Shown here: in pieces, positions 53,009 to 61,507 of the stretch | Layout of the letters: each line of letters starts with the position of its first letter | How positions within the stretch are numbered: position 1 is the first letter of the stretch | Source: Flavobacteriales bacterium | Lineage (GTDB): Bacteria; Bacteroidota; Bacteroidia; Flavobacteriales; Flavobacteriaceae | Assembly (NCBI GenBank): GCA_011526365.1 | Contig: WTIO01000065.1 | Span: forward strand, 1-64,000 | Direction of reading: 5' to 3' | Length of the DNA: 64,000 nt | Position numbers and translations under genes: made by a program | Notes under the pieces: generated by a model | Seen by the model: only the letters and a program-made list of their open reading frames with translations | What the model was told of the DNA's origin: nothing | Database searches by the model: none

Positions 53009-54063
53009 AACAATTTGTTGAGACTCAAGTTTTCGTAGTTGTTGCGCACAAAATCAAAAGCGGCATCCATTACAGCTCCCATGGATGTACAAGCATTAAA
53101 CTTAGGGTCCTGGGTAAATTGGAAAATCTCCTTTTTAAGGTTTTCCAAATTCGCCTCCGTACTTAAGGTAAGCCCCTTCATTTCTTTAATCAGTTTAGAA
53201 ATCCTGTTTTCATAACTAATCAGTCGCTTGGCTACTATGGAGCGTTCTTCAATTTTATACTGAATTATTGCATCGTGATTTAAGCGCTTGCGCACCAATT
53301 TCATTATGGGAAAATTCTCTTTAAAAAACTGAGGGCGATAGACCGAAAACTTCCCTTCATAACACTGCTGATCAAAATCAATGGCACGAATTTTATATAT
53401 CACCTGATCAAAGTCGTGAATGGGAATAATCACGTAATTATAAGCTCGCATGTCCCCCAACAATCGAATCATGCTGCGCTCGTTAAACTTCACGTACTCT
53501 TTGGCAATTTGTGCCTGCTGGGCCGGACTACAATCCCCGAGAGAATACTTGATAAAATCATCGCCAGGAATCCCGGCAATATGTTCCTCAATTAAGGAGT
53601 TTGAATTGATTAAGAAGTTGAGATTGTAGGGGGAAAGCATATGCTCAAATTCTAAGCCACAAATCCGCGAGGCATCGGTTTTTTTAACGTAGAAATAGCT
53701 GAAGTTGTCATTGATAATGTTCCTGATTTTTATTCGAAACGGCTTCGAATTGCCAAAGGTGCAATAGTCAATAGCATCTACATTCAAATAGGGCAAGGCC
53801 GATTCATTTCCGTCGGAATGCAAAAGGGTGTAAATCTTTTTTAAATCGTAATCGATGCCCTTGCGTTCGTGTTCCGCATAAAACACCCGTACCCAAAGAG
53901 TGTCCTGATCGTCTTGATTGTACACCGCTACTGAGCCAGAAAAACGTAGTAAATCCTCGTAGCTTATGGGGGTATCCACCCAACGGTTGTACTCCTTCAA
54001 ATAGTCAATAAGCCCTTCGGAAAGGGGGTAAAACGGCTTTTTCTTAGAAATGAGCTTGTCCAT
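53005..54063 (-). CDS. Unrecognised 352-residue protein with kinase-fold-like motifs
   Basis: I do not recognise a named family. Motifs in order resemble a divergent kinase or phosphotransferase: FSYFYVKK (121-128, possible ATP-binding Lys), GLEFEHML (136-143, possible helix C Glu), SLIEEHIAGIPGDDFI (156-171, hinge-like), GDMRAYNYVI (203-212, catalytic-loop-like with Asp204 and Asn209) and IRAIDFDQ (225-232, DFG-like with Asp229). The D-x4-N spacing equals that of HipA, APH and PI-kinase catalytic loops. A helical, Lys/Glu-rich C-terminus (about 270-320) follows. No signal peptide or TM. It is monocistronic and divergent from the ABC exporter genes. Kinase activity is inference only. Confidence 0.75.
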   Translation of the reverse strand: MDKLISKKKPFYPLSEGLIDYLKEYNRWVDTPISYEDLLRFSGSVAVYNQDDQDTLWVRVFYAEHERKGIDYDLKKIYTLLHSDGNESALPYLNVDAIDYCTFGNSKPFRIKIRNIINDNFSYFYVKKTDASRICGLEFEHMLSPYNLNFLINSNSLIEEHIAGIPGDDFIKYSLGDCSPAQQAQIAKEYVKFNERSMIRLLGDMRAYNYVIIPIHDFDQVIYKIRAIDFDQQCYEGKFSVYRPQFFKENFPIMKLVRKRLNHDAIIQYKIEERSIVAKRLISYENRISKLIKEMKGLTLSTEANLENLKKEIFQFTQDPKFNACTSMGAVMDAAFDFVRNNYENLSLNKLF

Positions 54064-54080
54064 AGCGGTACATATTCTTT

Positions 54081-54088
54081 CAAATGTA
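54081..54088 (-). promoter_or_regulatory. -7 box of the kinase-like gene
   Basis: On the minus strand this reads TACATTTG, a perfect TAnnTTTG, 17 bases before the ATG at 54063. It lies back to back with the ABC-gene promoter at 54108. Confidence 0.45.
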
Positions 54089-54107
54089 GTATATTTAATT
54101 CATCTGG

Positions 54108-54115
54108 TATATTTG
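54108..54115 (+). promoter_or_regulatory. -7 box of the ABC exporter operon
   Basis: TATATTTG matches TAnnTTTG and ends 11 bases before the ATG at 54127. Confidence 0.45.
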
Positions 54116-54126
54116 CCCTTAACACA

Positions 54127-55044
54127 ATGGAAAACACGACCCCACCTATCCTTCAACTCCACCGACTGGATAAAAAATACGGAAAAATACACGCTGTTAA
54201 TGCCCTCTCCCTAACCATAGAAAAAGGAAATGTCTATGGGCTATTAGGGCCCAATGGAAGCGGAAAGTCCACCACCTTGGGTATGGTTCTCAATGTTATC
54301 AACCCCAGTTCTGGAAGTTTTAGTTGGTATGGCGGAAGCCTAGACGTGCATCAAGCGCTCAAACGCATTGGTGCCATCATTGAACGCCCCAACTTTTATC
54401 CCTACATGACCGCAGCCCAAAACCTAAAATTGGTATGCAGAATAAAACAATGTCACTTTGATGAAATTGAACCTGCCCTAAAACTCGTGGGACTTTGGGA
54501 ACGGCGTGATAGTAAGTTTAGCACCTTTTCCTTGGGAATGAAACAACGACTGGCCATAGCCTCGGCCCTAGTCAATCAACCGGAATTACTGATTTTAGAC
54601 GAACCCGCCAATGGTTTGGATCCCGAAGGCATTCACCATATCCGAGAACTCATAGGAACAATTGCCCAACGCGGTACTACAGTACTCTTAGCCTCTCACT
54701 TGTTGGACGAAGTAGAAAAAGTGTGCTCCCATCTTATCGTTTTAAAAAACGGTGTAAAATACTTTGAAGGTGAAGTCGCTGAACTCACCAATACCCACGG
54801 CTATTTTAAATTGGCAACAGCAAACAATTCTGCACTCATTAGCGCACTGAAAAAAATGAAGCTGTTTTCCAATATCACGTCCCAAAACGGTTTTGTACTG
54901 GCCTATCCTGAACGTCCTGTTGCCCCAGAAACACTAAATGAAAAACTTGCCACACAACAACTGTTTCTAAGTACCTTGGACTATAAAAATCCGTCTTTAG
55001 AAGAACAGTTTTTAAGCCTTACCCAAAACACACCCCAACCATGA
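54127..55044 (+). CDS. ABC exporter ATP-binding protein
   Basis: The 305-residue ATPase has Walker A GPNGSGKST (41-49), the Q loop near IERPNFYPYMTAAQNL, signature SLGMKQRLAIASAL, Walker B LLILDEPANGLDPEG and the switch ASHLLDEVE. Its C-terminal 80-residue extension is typical of drug, lantibiotic or lipid exporter ATPases of the ABC-2 class. The permease gene overlaps by four bases, so they form one transporter. The substrate is unknown. Confidence 0.95.
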   Translation: MENTTPPILQLHRLDKKYGKIHAVNALSLTIEKGNVYGLLGPNGSGKSTTLGMVLNVINPSSGSFSWYGGSLDVHQALKRIGAIIERPNFYPYMTAAQNLKLVCRIKQCHFDEIEPALKLVGLWERRDSKFSTFSLGMKQRLAIASALVNQPELLILDEPANGLDPEGIHHIRELIGTIAQRGTTVLLASHLLDEVEKVCSHLIVLKNGVKYFEGEVAELTNTHGYFKLATANNSALISALKKMKLFSNITSQNGFVLAYPERPVAPETLNEKLATQQLFLSTLDYKNPSLEEQFLSLTQNTPQP

Positions 55045-55883
55045 TGCGACTCCTGCAAATTGAAGCGACAAAATTGTTCCTCAATCGCACCACCCGACTG
55101 TTGATTGCCTGTTATTTTATTCTTATTTCACTCATTGCGCTTATTGCTGCTATTAAAGTAGAAATTGGCCCCATCAAATTTCAGCTGGCCAAACAGGGCA
55201 TTTTTAATTTTCCCTACATCTGGCATTTTAATACCTACATCGTGGGGCTGATGAAAATCTTCTTTGCCATTATAATTGTGGCCATGGCCTCCAGTGAATA
55301 CAACTATAAAACCCTGAAGCAAAACCTTATAGACGGTTTAAGTAAAAAAGAAGTTTTGTACTCCAAGGTGTACACTATGATCGCTTTTATTTTGGCCTCT
55401 ACCCTCTTCACCTTTATTATTTCGTTGATTTTAGGCTTTTCCTTTTCTGACTACACCGAACTGGGCATTGTATTTTCTGAAATGGAATACTTTTTGGCGT
55501 ACGCTGTAAAACTCTTTGCGTTTTTTAGCATGTGCTTGTTTTTGGGCATCTGGATAAAAAGGGCGGCTTTTGCCTTAGGTTTTTTAATTGTTTGGCAAAT
55601 GATAGAAGGCATCTCTTTTGGCCTTATGAAATGGAAACTTTCGAATATCATCCCAAGCCTTAGTGCAGAGCAGGTGTTTGCCTTTTTCCCTTTAAATGCC
55701 ATGAGCAACCTAATCAAAGAACCCTTAACCCGACTTTCAGGAGTTCAAAATATTGCCAACCAAGTGGGTGAAAGCATCGACAAAGATTACGGTCTTGATT
55801 GGGGCAGTGTACTAATTGCGCTGCTTTGGGCAGGAATTTTCCTTGCCCTCACCTATCGTTTACTACAAAAGCGCGACCTCTAG
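55041..55883 (+). CDS. ABC-2-type exporter permease
   Basis: The 280-residue protein has six TM helices (about 20-40, 60-85, 105-130, 150-175, 180-200 and 250-272). An N-terminal amphipathic stretch LLQIEATKLFLNRTTR and the SSEYNYKTLKQNLIDGLSKK loop are characteristic of ABC-2 permeases of the bacitracin/lantibiotic-immunity type. It pairs with the ATPase it overlaps by ATGA. Homodimerisation is expected because no second permease is present. Confidence 0.9.
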   Translation: MMRLLQIEATKLFLNRTTRLLIACYFILISLIALIAAIKVEIGPIKFQLAKQGIFNFPYIWHFNTYIVGLMKIFFAIIIVAMASSEYNYKTLKQNLIDGLSKKEVLYSKVYTMIAFILASTLFTFIISLILGFSFSDYTELGIVFSEMEYFLAYAVKLFAFFSMCLFLGIWIKRAAFALGFLIVWQMIEGISFGLMKWKLSNIIPSLSAEQVFAFFPLNAMSNLIKEPLTRLSGVQNIANQVGESIDKDYGLDWGSVLIALLWAGIFLALTYRLLQKRDL

Positions 55884-55911
55884 GCACGGCCCTAGCACTA
55901 AAAAAATAACG

Positions 55912-55919
55912 TACCTTTG
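55912..55919 (+). promoter_or_regulatory. -7 box of uvrB
   Basis: TACCTTTG matches TAnnTTTG and ends 17 bases before the uvrB ATG at 55937. Confidence 0.45.
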
Positions 55920-55936
55920 CCTTTTCCATAAAACGC

Positions 55937-57931
55937 ATGGACTTTACTATCGTTTCGGACTTTAAACCCACGGGGGATCAACCCGAGGCCATCCGCCAAA
56001 TTGTACAACAATTTGAAGCGGGAGACCCCTATGTTACCCTACAAGGGGTAACAGGCTCTGGAAAAACCTTTACCATGGCCAATGTGGTGGAAAAACTCCA
56101 ACGCCCAACACTGGTGCTGGCACACAATAAAACCCTAGCCGCACAGCTGTATTCGGAGTTCAAGCAGTTTTTTCCCAATAATGCCGTTGAGTATTTTGTG
56201 TCCTATTACGACTACTACCAACCCGAAGCCTATATTCCAACAACGGGGACGTATATAGAAAAAGATTTATCCATAAATGAAGAAATTGAAAAACTGCGAC
56301 TGAGCACCACTTCTTCCCTCCTTTCGGGACGACGGGACGTCCTTGTTGTCGCCTCAGTGTCTTGCTTGTATGGAATTGGAAATCCCTCGGAATTTCAAAA
56401 AAACGTGATTGAACTCGAACGGGATCAAGTGATCTCCAGAACCCAACTTTTGCACCGCCTGGTACAAAGTTTATACTCGAGGACTACAGGAGAGTTCAAT
56501 CGTGGGAATTTTAAGGTACAAGGCGATGTGGTGTCCATTTTTCCGGGCTATGCAGATATCGCTTATAAAATTCACTTTTTTGGTGACGAAATTGAAGCCA
56601 TAGAGGCTTTTGACCCCATCAACAATCAATTGTTGGACGAATACGAGCGCCTGCGGTTGTATCCGGCCAATATTTTTGTAACCTCCCCAGAATTATTGCA
56701 AACAGCCATCCATCAAATTCAAGACGATTTGGTAAAACAGGTGGACTACTTTAAAGATATTGGAAAACCTTTGGAGGCTAAACGCCTCGAAGAACGCACC
56801 GAGTTTGACTTGGAAATGATTCGGGAACTGGGCTATTGCTCTGGGATTGAAAATTACTCAAGGTATTTGGACGGACGCGCCCCAGGGACCCGCCCCTTTT
56901 GCTTGTTAGATTATTTTCCAGACGACTATTTAATGGTAATCGATGAAAGTCACGTGACCATATCACAGGTACATGCCATGTACGGGGGGGACCGCAGTAG
57001 AAAAGAAAATTTGGTGGAATACGGTTTTCGCCTGCCTGCCGCCATGGACAACCGTCCCTTAAAATTTGAGGAATTTGAAGGCCTTCAACGCCAGGTACTC
57101 TATGTGAGTGCCACCCCTGCCGACTATGAACTGCAACAAACCGAAGGGGTGTTTGTAGAACAAATTATTCGCCCTACAGGACTGCTAGACCCCGTAATTG
57201 AAATACGCCCAAGCAACAACCAAATTGATGATTTGATTGAAGAAATTCAACAACGTATCGAAAAGGACGAACGCACTCTTGTAACCACCCTTACCAAACG
57301 TATGGCAGAAGAGCTGACCAAATACCTCAGCAGGGTACAAATCCGTTGCCGTTATATCCACTCCGATGTGGATACCCTTGAACGGGTAGAAATCATGCAG
57401 GATTTAAGAAAGGGCTTGTTTGATGTTTTAGTGGGCGTTAATTTACTGCGCGAAGGGCTGGATTTGCCCGAAGTTTCTTTGGTAGCCATTTTAGATGCCG
57501 ACAAAGAAGGGTTTTTACGAAGCAATCGCTCCCTCACCCAAACGGTGGGACGTGCCGCTAGAAACATCAATGGTAAAGCAATTATGTATGCAGATACCAT
57601 CACCCAAAGCATGCAAAAAACCATTGATGAAACCAACTACCGCCGTACCAAACAAATGGCCTACAACGAAACGCATAAGATCACACCAAAAGCCCTAAAT
57701 AAATCTTTGGACAATGCCTTGGCGAGTAATTCCATTCAAACCTATGTGCAGGAGCGCGAAGAACGCAAAGTAGCCGAAGCCGCCAAACAGTACCAAACCC
57801 ATGAGGATATGGAAAAAGCCATTCGCGAAATGCGCAAGGCTATGGAAAAGGCCGCCAAAGAATTGGACTTTATTGAAGCCGCCCGCCTACGAGATGCCAT
57901 TGAGGGATTAAAAGCAGCGCTAACCTCATAA
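55937..57931 (+). CDS. uvrB: UvrABC system protein B
   Basis: The 664-residue protein has the UvrB helicase-like core: Walker A GVTGSGKTFT near 40, YFVSYYDYYQPEAYIP (beta-hairpin), ARPGTRPFCLLDYF-type segment (GRAPGTRPFCLLDYFP), motif II VIDESHV, LYVSATPADYE, VTTLTKRMAEELT and GVNLLREGLDLPEVSLVAI. A C-terminal UVR motif (about 625-660, MRKAMEKAAKELDFIEAARL) binds UvrC. It verifies damage in nucleotide excision repair. Only a hairpin oriented for the minus strand separates it from hsp20. Confidence 0.98.
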   Translation: MDFTIVSDFKPTGDQPEAIRQIVQQFEAGDPYVTLQGVTGSGKTFTMANVVEKLQRPTLVLAHNKTLAAQLYSEFKQFFPNNAVEYFVSYYDYYQPEAYIPTTGTYIEKDLSINEEIEKLRLSTTSSLLSGRRDVLVVASVSCLYGIGNPSEFQKNVIELERDQVISRTQLLHRLVQSLYSRTTGEFNRGNFKVQGDVVSIFPGYADIAYKIHFFGDEIEAIEAFDPINNQLLDEYERLRLYPANIFVTSPELLQTAIHQIQDDLVKQVDYFKDIGKPLEAKRLEERTEFDLEMIRELGYCSGIENYSRYLDGRAPGTRPFCLLDYFPDDYLMVIDESHVTISQVHAMYGGDRSRKENLVEYGFRLPAAMDNRPLKFEEFEGLQRQVLYVSATPADYELQQTEGVFVEQIIRPTGLLDPVIEIRPSNNQIDDLIEEIQQRIEKDERTLVTTLTKRMAEELTKYLSRVQIRCRYIHSDVDTLERVEIMQDLRKGLFDVLVGVNLLREGLDLPEVSLVAILDADKEGFLRSNRSLTQTVGRAARNINGKAIMYADTITQSMQKTIDETNYRRTKQMAYNETHKITPKALNKSLDNALASNSIQTYVQEREERKVAEAAKQYQTHEDMEKAIREMRKAMEKAAKELDFIEAARLRDAIEGLKAALTS

Positions 57932-57934
57932 AAA

Positions 57935-57962
57935 AACTCAGACACCCGAAGGTGCCTGAGTT
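57935..57962 (-). terminator. Terminator of hsp20 (between uvrB and hsp20)
   Basis: A hairpin pairs 57935-57941 with 57956-57962 and 57943-57946 with 57951-57954 around a CGAA loop, with one A-C mismatch. On the minus strand it is followed by a run of T (complement of the A run at 57930-57936), so it terminates hsp20. On the plus strand no T run follows, so uvrB termination here would be weak. Confidence 0.75.
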
Positions 57963-57979
57963 ACAAAACAAATACATAA

Positions 57980-58405
57980 TTACTTGACGGAAATCAGCTT
58001 TTTGGGTGCGGGTAACGCTTCTTCACGTTTGGGCAAATCAATGTTTAGGATGCCGTCCTTGTAACGGGCCGAAATTTTGTCCGCAGCAACACTCTCCGGC
58101 AGGGTAAAGCTCCGCTGAAAGCTACCGTAATGGTACTCCCTGTGGGTGTAGTGAGTGCCCTCGCTGCTGTCTTCATGGGTAGTATTAGTGCGTACCACAA
58201 GGAGATCATCTTCAACTTCTACTTCGAAGTCGTCTTTAGACTTCCCAGGAATGGCAAAGCTTAGGGTATACGCCTTATCTTCTTCGGTAATGTTCACAGC
58301 AGGAACGGTAGCACCAGTAGAACGAGTGCCTCCCGCCAATGGCGTCTGTAATAATTCATCCCAAAAGTTGGGAAGTAATGGTGAGGTTTTGGTTAACATT
58401 TTCAT
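57980..58405 (-). CDS. Small heat-shock protein, Hsp20/alpha-crystallin family
   Basis: The 141-residue chaperone has a short N-terminal arm, then an alpha-crystallin domain (about 38-130). Its hallmarks are AYTLSFAIPGKSKDDFEVEV, THREYHYGSFQRSFTLPESV, ISARYKDGILNIDLPKRE and a C-terminal tail with PAPKKLISV. It holds unfolding proteins under stress as an ATP-independent oligomer. It is monocistronic with its own terminator, and two inverted repeats lie in its 109-base upstream region. Confidence 0.95.
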   Translation of the reverse strand: MKMLTKTSPLLPNFWDELLQTPLAGGTRSTGATVPAVNITEEDKAYTLSFAIPGKSKDDFEVEVEDDLLVVRTNTTHEDSSEGTHYTHREYHYGSFQRSFTLPESVAADKISARYKDGILNIDLPKREEALPAPKKLISVK

Positions 58406-58458
58406 GGTTTCTAATTTTTAATTATTTACGCCCCATACAGGACAAATAGAATACCAAA

Positions 58459-58491
58459 CCACAATTAATGACATTGTGGCATTAAAAATGC
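58459..58491. repeat. Two adjacent inverted repeats upstream of hsp20
   Basis: CCACAAT (58459-58465) pairs perfectly with ATTGTGG (58473-58479) around 7 nt. Directly beside it GCATT (58479-58483) pairs with AATGC (58487-58491) around 3 nt. They lie 54-86 bases upstream of the hsp20 ATG, in the gap to sucC. They could be an operator for stress regulation or a weak sucC terminator; no T run follows. Confidence 0.4.
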
Positions 58492-58514
58492 TAAAAAGTA
58501 TGACAGATTGTCGT

Positions 58515-59708
58515 TTACTTGAATACTTCTTGTACTTTTTGCGCTGCTTCTTCAAACGCAGTGGCCGACAATACATTTAATCCAGAGCTGTCGATAAGCG
58601 TTTTGGCAATGTCGGCATTGGTGCCCTGAAGGCGAACAATAATAGGCACCTTTATGGCGTCACCAAGGTTTTTGTAGGCGTCTACTATCCCTTGTGCAAC
58701 ACGATCACAACGAACAATACCTCCAAAAATATTCACCAAGATGGCTTTTACCTTAGGGTCCTTTAAAATCAAACGGAAAGCTGTTTCTACCCGAGCAGCA
58801 TCTGCTGTTCCCCCAACATCGAGGAAGTTAGCAGGAGATCCTCCGGATTGCTTGATCAAGTCCATGGTAGCCATTGCCAAGCCTGCACCATTTACCATAC
58901 ATCCGACATTTCCGTCTAAATCCACATAGTTTAAACCAACAGCTTTGGCTTCCACCTCCACAGGATTTTCTTCTTTTAAATCGCGCAGTGCTTCAAAATC
59001 AGGATGGCGGAACAAAGCGTTGTCATCCAGGGTTACTTTGGCATCCACAGCGATAATACGGTCGTCTGAGGTTTTCAGTACCGGATTGATTTCAAACAAG
59101 GACGCATCGGCGCCTACATAGGCTTTATACAGGGCGCTAACAAATTTGGTCATCGACTTAAAGGCGGCGCCACTTAAACCGAGGTTAAAGGCAATTTTTC
59201 GGGCCTGAAAGGGCAACAAGCCCGTCCCAGGATCAATTTCTTCTGTAAATATTAAATGGGGGGTTTCTTCGGCTACAGTTTCAATATCCATTCCCCCTTC
59301 GGTAGAATACATAATCATATTGCGTCCTGTGGTACGATTGAGCAACACAGACATATAATATTCTTGGGGTTCAGATGCGCCGGGATAGTACACGTCTTCG
59401 GCCACAAGAACCTGATGCACTGTTTTTCCCTCCGCAGAAGTTTGTGGCGTTACCAACTGCATCCCTAAAATAGTATCACTAATGCTTTGCACTTCCTCCA
59501 GGGACTTGGCCAGTTTTACACCGCCTCCTTTTCCGCGGCCACCAGCGTGTATTTGTGCCTTAATCACATGCCAGGAAGTTCCTGTGCTTTCGGTGAGGGC
59601 CTTTGCTGCAGCTACTGCTTCTTCTGGAGTGGTGGCTACTTGTCCACGCTGTACAGCAACGCCAAATTGTGCTAAAATATCTTTCCCTTGGTATTCGTGT
59701 AAATTCAT
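58515..59708 (-). CDS. sucC: Succinyl-CoA synthetase beta subunit (ADP-forming)
   Basis: The 397-residue enzyme begins MNLHEYQGKDILAQFGV and has an ATP-grasp domain with VIKAQIHAGGRGKGGGVKL and LFEINPVLKT. The C-terminal ligase domain carries VNGAGLAMATMDLI and FLDVGGTADAARVETAF. It forms the TCA-cycle succinate-CoA ligase with SucD, which is not in the window, so sucC stands alone here. It is divergent from lysA. Confidence 0.97.
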   Translation of the reverse strand: MNLHEYQGKDILAQFGVAVQRGQVATTPEEAVAAAKALTESTGTSWHVIKAQIHAGGRGKGGGVKLAKSLEEVQSISDTILGMQLVTPQTSAEGKTVHQVLVAEDVYYPGASEPQEYYMSVLLNRTTGRNMIMYSTEGGMDIETVAEETPHLIFTEEIDPGTGLLPFQARKIAFNLGLSGAAFKSMTKFVSALYKAYVGADASLFEINPVLKTSDDRIIAVDAKVTLDDNALFRHPDFEALRDLKEENPVEVEAKAVGLNYVDLDGNVGCMVNGAGLAMATMDLIKQSGGSPANFLDVGGTADAARVETAFRLILKDPKVKAILVNIFGGIVRCDRVAQGIVDAYKNLGDAIKVPIIVRLQGTNADIAKTLIDSSGLNVLSATAFEEAAQKVQEVFK

Positions 59709-59727
59709 TCGTAGTGGTTTTCGGGTT

Positions 59728-59735
59728 CAAAAATA
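59728..59735 (-). promoter_or_regulatory. -7 box of sucC
   Basis: On the minus strand this reads TATTTTTG, matching TAnnTTTG, 19 bases before the sucC ATG at 59708. Confidence 0.45.
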
Positions 59736-59848
59736 CTATTTCTTCCCTAAAATGACGGCCCCTGCAAGTCAGAAATAAATGAATCCTAACATTTTTAATC
59801 AACAATTTTGTAGCCCCAACAAAACCCCAACACTTAGCAATATCTTCT

Positions 59849-59856
59849 TACCTTTG
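59849..59856 (+). promoter_or_regulatory. -7 box of lysA
   Basis: TACCTTTG matches TAnnTTTG and ends 16 bases before the lysA GTG. AGGAG directly ahead of the GTG is one of the few Shine-Dalgarno-like strings seen here. Confidence 0.45.
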
Positions 59857-59872
59857 AAAAAATTTATTAGGA

Positions 59873-61105
59873 GTGACTACTACGAATTTACGCAGCATAG
59901 CCAAAACCTACGGTACCCCTTTGTATGTGTACAATGCGGCAAAAATTGAAAGCCAATACCAACGCTTAACCAAGGCGTTTGCCCCACTGCCTGAAGTAAA
60001 GTTTAACTTTGCCATGAAAGCCTTGTCCAATAGCGCCATCTTAAAATTGATGCGACAGCTGGGGGCAGGCTTAGACACCGTTTCCCTACAAGAGGTGCAA
60101 CTCGGTTTACAGGCTGGCTTTTCTCCTGATGAAATCATCTTTACGCCCAATGGGGTTGCCCTTGATGAAATTATAGCTGCCATGGAGCTGGGAGTACACA
60201 TCAACATTGACAACCTTTCCCTACTTGAACAATTTGGGGCCCGCTATCCCGAAACGCCTGTTTGTATTCGTATTAATCCCCATGTGATGGCCGGTGGAAA
60301 CTCAAACATATCCGTTGGACATATCGACTCTAAGTTTGGTATCTCAATTCATCAAATGCCCCATGTGCACCGTATTGTTAAAAACACTGGCATGAACATC
60401 AATGGATTACACATGCACACAGGAAGTGATATTTTAGATATAGGCGTATTCCTTCAGGCCTGTGATATTTTATTTGACCTTGCATTAGAATTTAAAGATT
60501 TAGAATTTATTGATTTGGGCAGCGGCTTTAAAGTTCCTTACAAGCCTGGGGACATTGCCACAGATGTGGAAGACTTGGGTGTACAACTAGGAGAACGCTT
60601 TGAACGCTTTTGCACGGACTATGGACGGCCGTTGTCATTAGCCTTTGAGCCTGGGAAATTTTTAGTGAGTGAAGCAGGGCATTTTGTTACCGCGGTAAAT
60701 GTGGTGAAACAAACCACCTCTACCATTTTTGCTCAAGTGAACAGCGGCTTCAATCACCTGATTCGCCCCATGCTCTACAATGCGTACCACCACATTGAAA
60801 ACCTGTCCAACCCCAACGGGAAATCGCGCTTCTATACCGTGGTGGGTTACATCTGTGAAACTGACACCTTTGCCAACAACCGACAAATTGCCGAAATTAA
60901 AGAAGGAGACCTTTTGGTGTTTCGCAATGCCGGGGCGTACTGCTTTAGCATGTCTAGCAACTACAATTCGCGCTTTCGCCCTGCCGAGGTATTATGGTAC
61001 AACAATGAAGCCCATTTGATCCGTAAACACGAAACCCTAGCCGACCTAACACATACTCAAGTGGAATGGGAACCCAAGGCGACAATGGAAAAAAGCTCAA
61101 ATTAA
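59873..61105 (+). CDS. lysA: Diaminopimelate decarboxylase
   Basis: The 410-residue fold-type III PLP enzyme starts at GTG 59873. It has YGTPLYVYN at the N-terminus, the PLP Lys49 in FNFAMKALSN, RINPHVMAGGNS, SKFGIS, LHMHTGSDI and EPGKFLVSEAG. A C-terminal CETDTFANN and AGAYCFSMSSNYNSR hold the inter-subunit catalytic Cys and the substrate-binding Tyr. It makes L-lysine from meso-DAP, completing the pathway of dapB and dapD. Nearly 400 bases without an intact gene follow. Confidence 0.96.
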   Translation: MTTTNLRSIAKTYGTPLYVYNAAKIESQYQRLTKAFAPLPEVKFNFAMKALSNSAILKLMRQLGAGLDTVSLQEVQLGLQAGFSPDEIIFTPNGVALDEIIAAMELGVHINIDNLSLLEQFGARYPETPVCIRINPHVMAGGNSNISVGHIDSKFGISIHQMPHVHRIVKNTGMNINGLHMHTGSDILDIGVFLQACDILFDLALEFKDLEFIDLGSGFKVPYKPGDIATDVEDLGVQLGERFERFCTDYGRPLSLAFEPGKFLVSEAGHFVTAVNVVKQTTSTIFAQVNSGFNHLIRPMLYNAYHHIENLSNPNGKSRFYTVVGYICETDTFANNRQIAEIKEGDLLVFRNAGAYCFSMSSNYNSRFRPAEVLWYNNEAHLIRKHETLADLTHTQVEWEPKATMEKSSN

Positions 61106-61185
61106 TAAAGTAAATATTTTCGGCACCTCTAAGTGTTAAAACTTAACGATTACGCCCTCTTCACTGATATTTGAAGCGCAATTTC

Positions 61186-61215
61186 TTGCATGCTATACCT
61201 AGGATATTAATTTTA
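61186..61215 (+). promoter_or_regulatory. Candidate promoter of the relic gene
   Basis: TTG at 61186-61188 and TAATTTTA at 61208-61215 with a 19-base spacer approximate the Bacteroidota promoter. The relic ATG at 61242 lies 26 bases downstream. Confidence 0.35.
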
Positions 61216-61241
61216 TCCATTTAACCAAATCTTCTTAACCT

Positions 61242-61507
61242 ATGAAAAAAATCTACATTTTAGTGAATGTTATCGCATTCATCTGGATGAGCGGGGGGGG
61301 GCGTCTGGGCACAACAAACCTGGTCAGGAACAATAACTGACGAAAATGGCCTAAACCACCCGCATTGCTGACTGCCGAAGCCAATCACCAACCGCTGGCC
61401 CACACCATTACCCCTTGAACGAGGGGATATTCAATATCAAAAAGATCGCATACTGCAGAAGGAAGGACTGTCATAGAAATAACTTGAAGTTGCTACAGCT
61501 AAAGTTA
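61242..61507 (+). pseudogene. 5' relic of a secreted SusC/carboxypeptidase-regulatory-domain-type gene, frameshifted at a G9 tract
   Basis: ATG 61242 opens a signal peptide MKKIYILVNVIAFIWMSGGG. Reading stops early because nine G (61293-61301) shift the frame. With one G fewer the frame continues VWAQQTWSGTITDENGL, a signal-peptidase site followed by the first strand of a carboxypeptidase-regulatory-like repeat, as at the start of many SusC-type TonB receptors. Even in that frame a TGA comes eight codons later, and no coherent protein remains before the mnmA end. The 399-base stretch 61106-61504 thus holds this relic, a candidate promoter and a short palindrome (61135-61147) but no intact gene. 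It may be a decayed gene start, a deletion scar or, less likely, a phase-variable tract. Confidence 0.6.
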
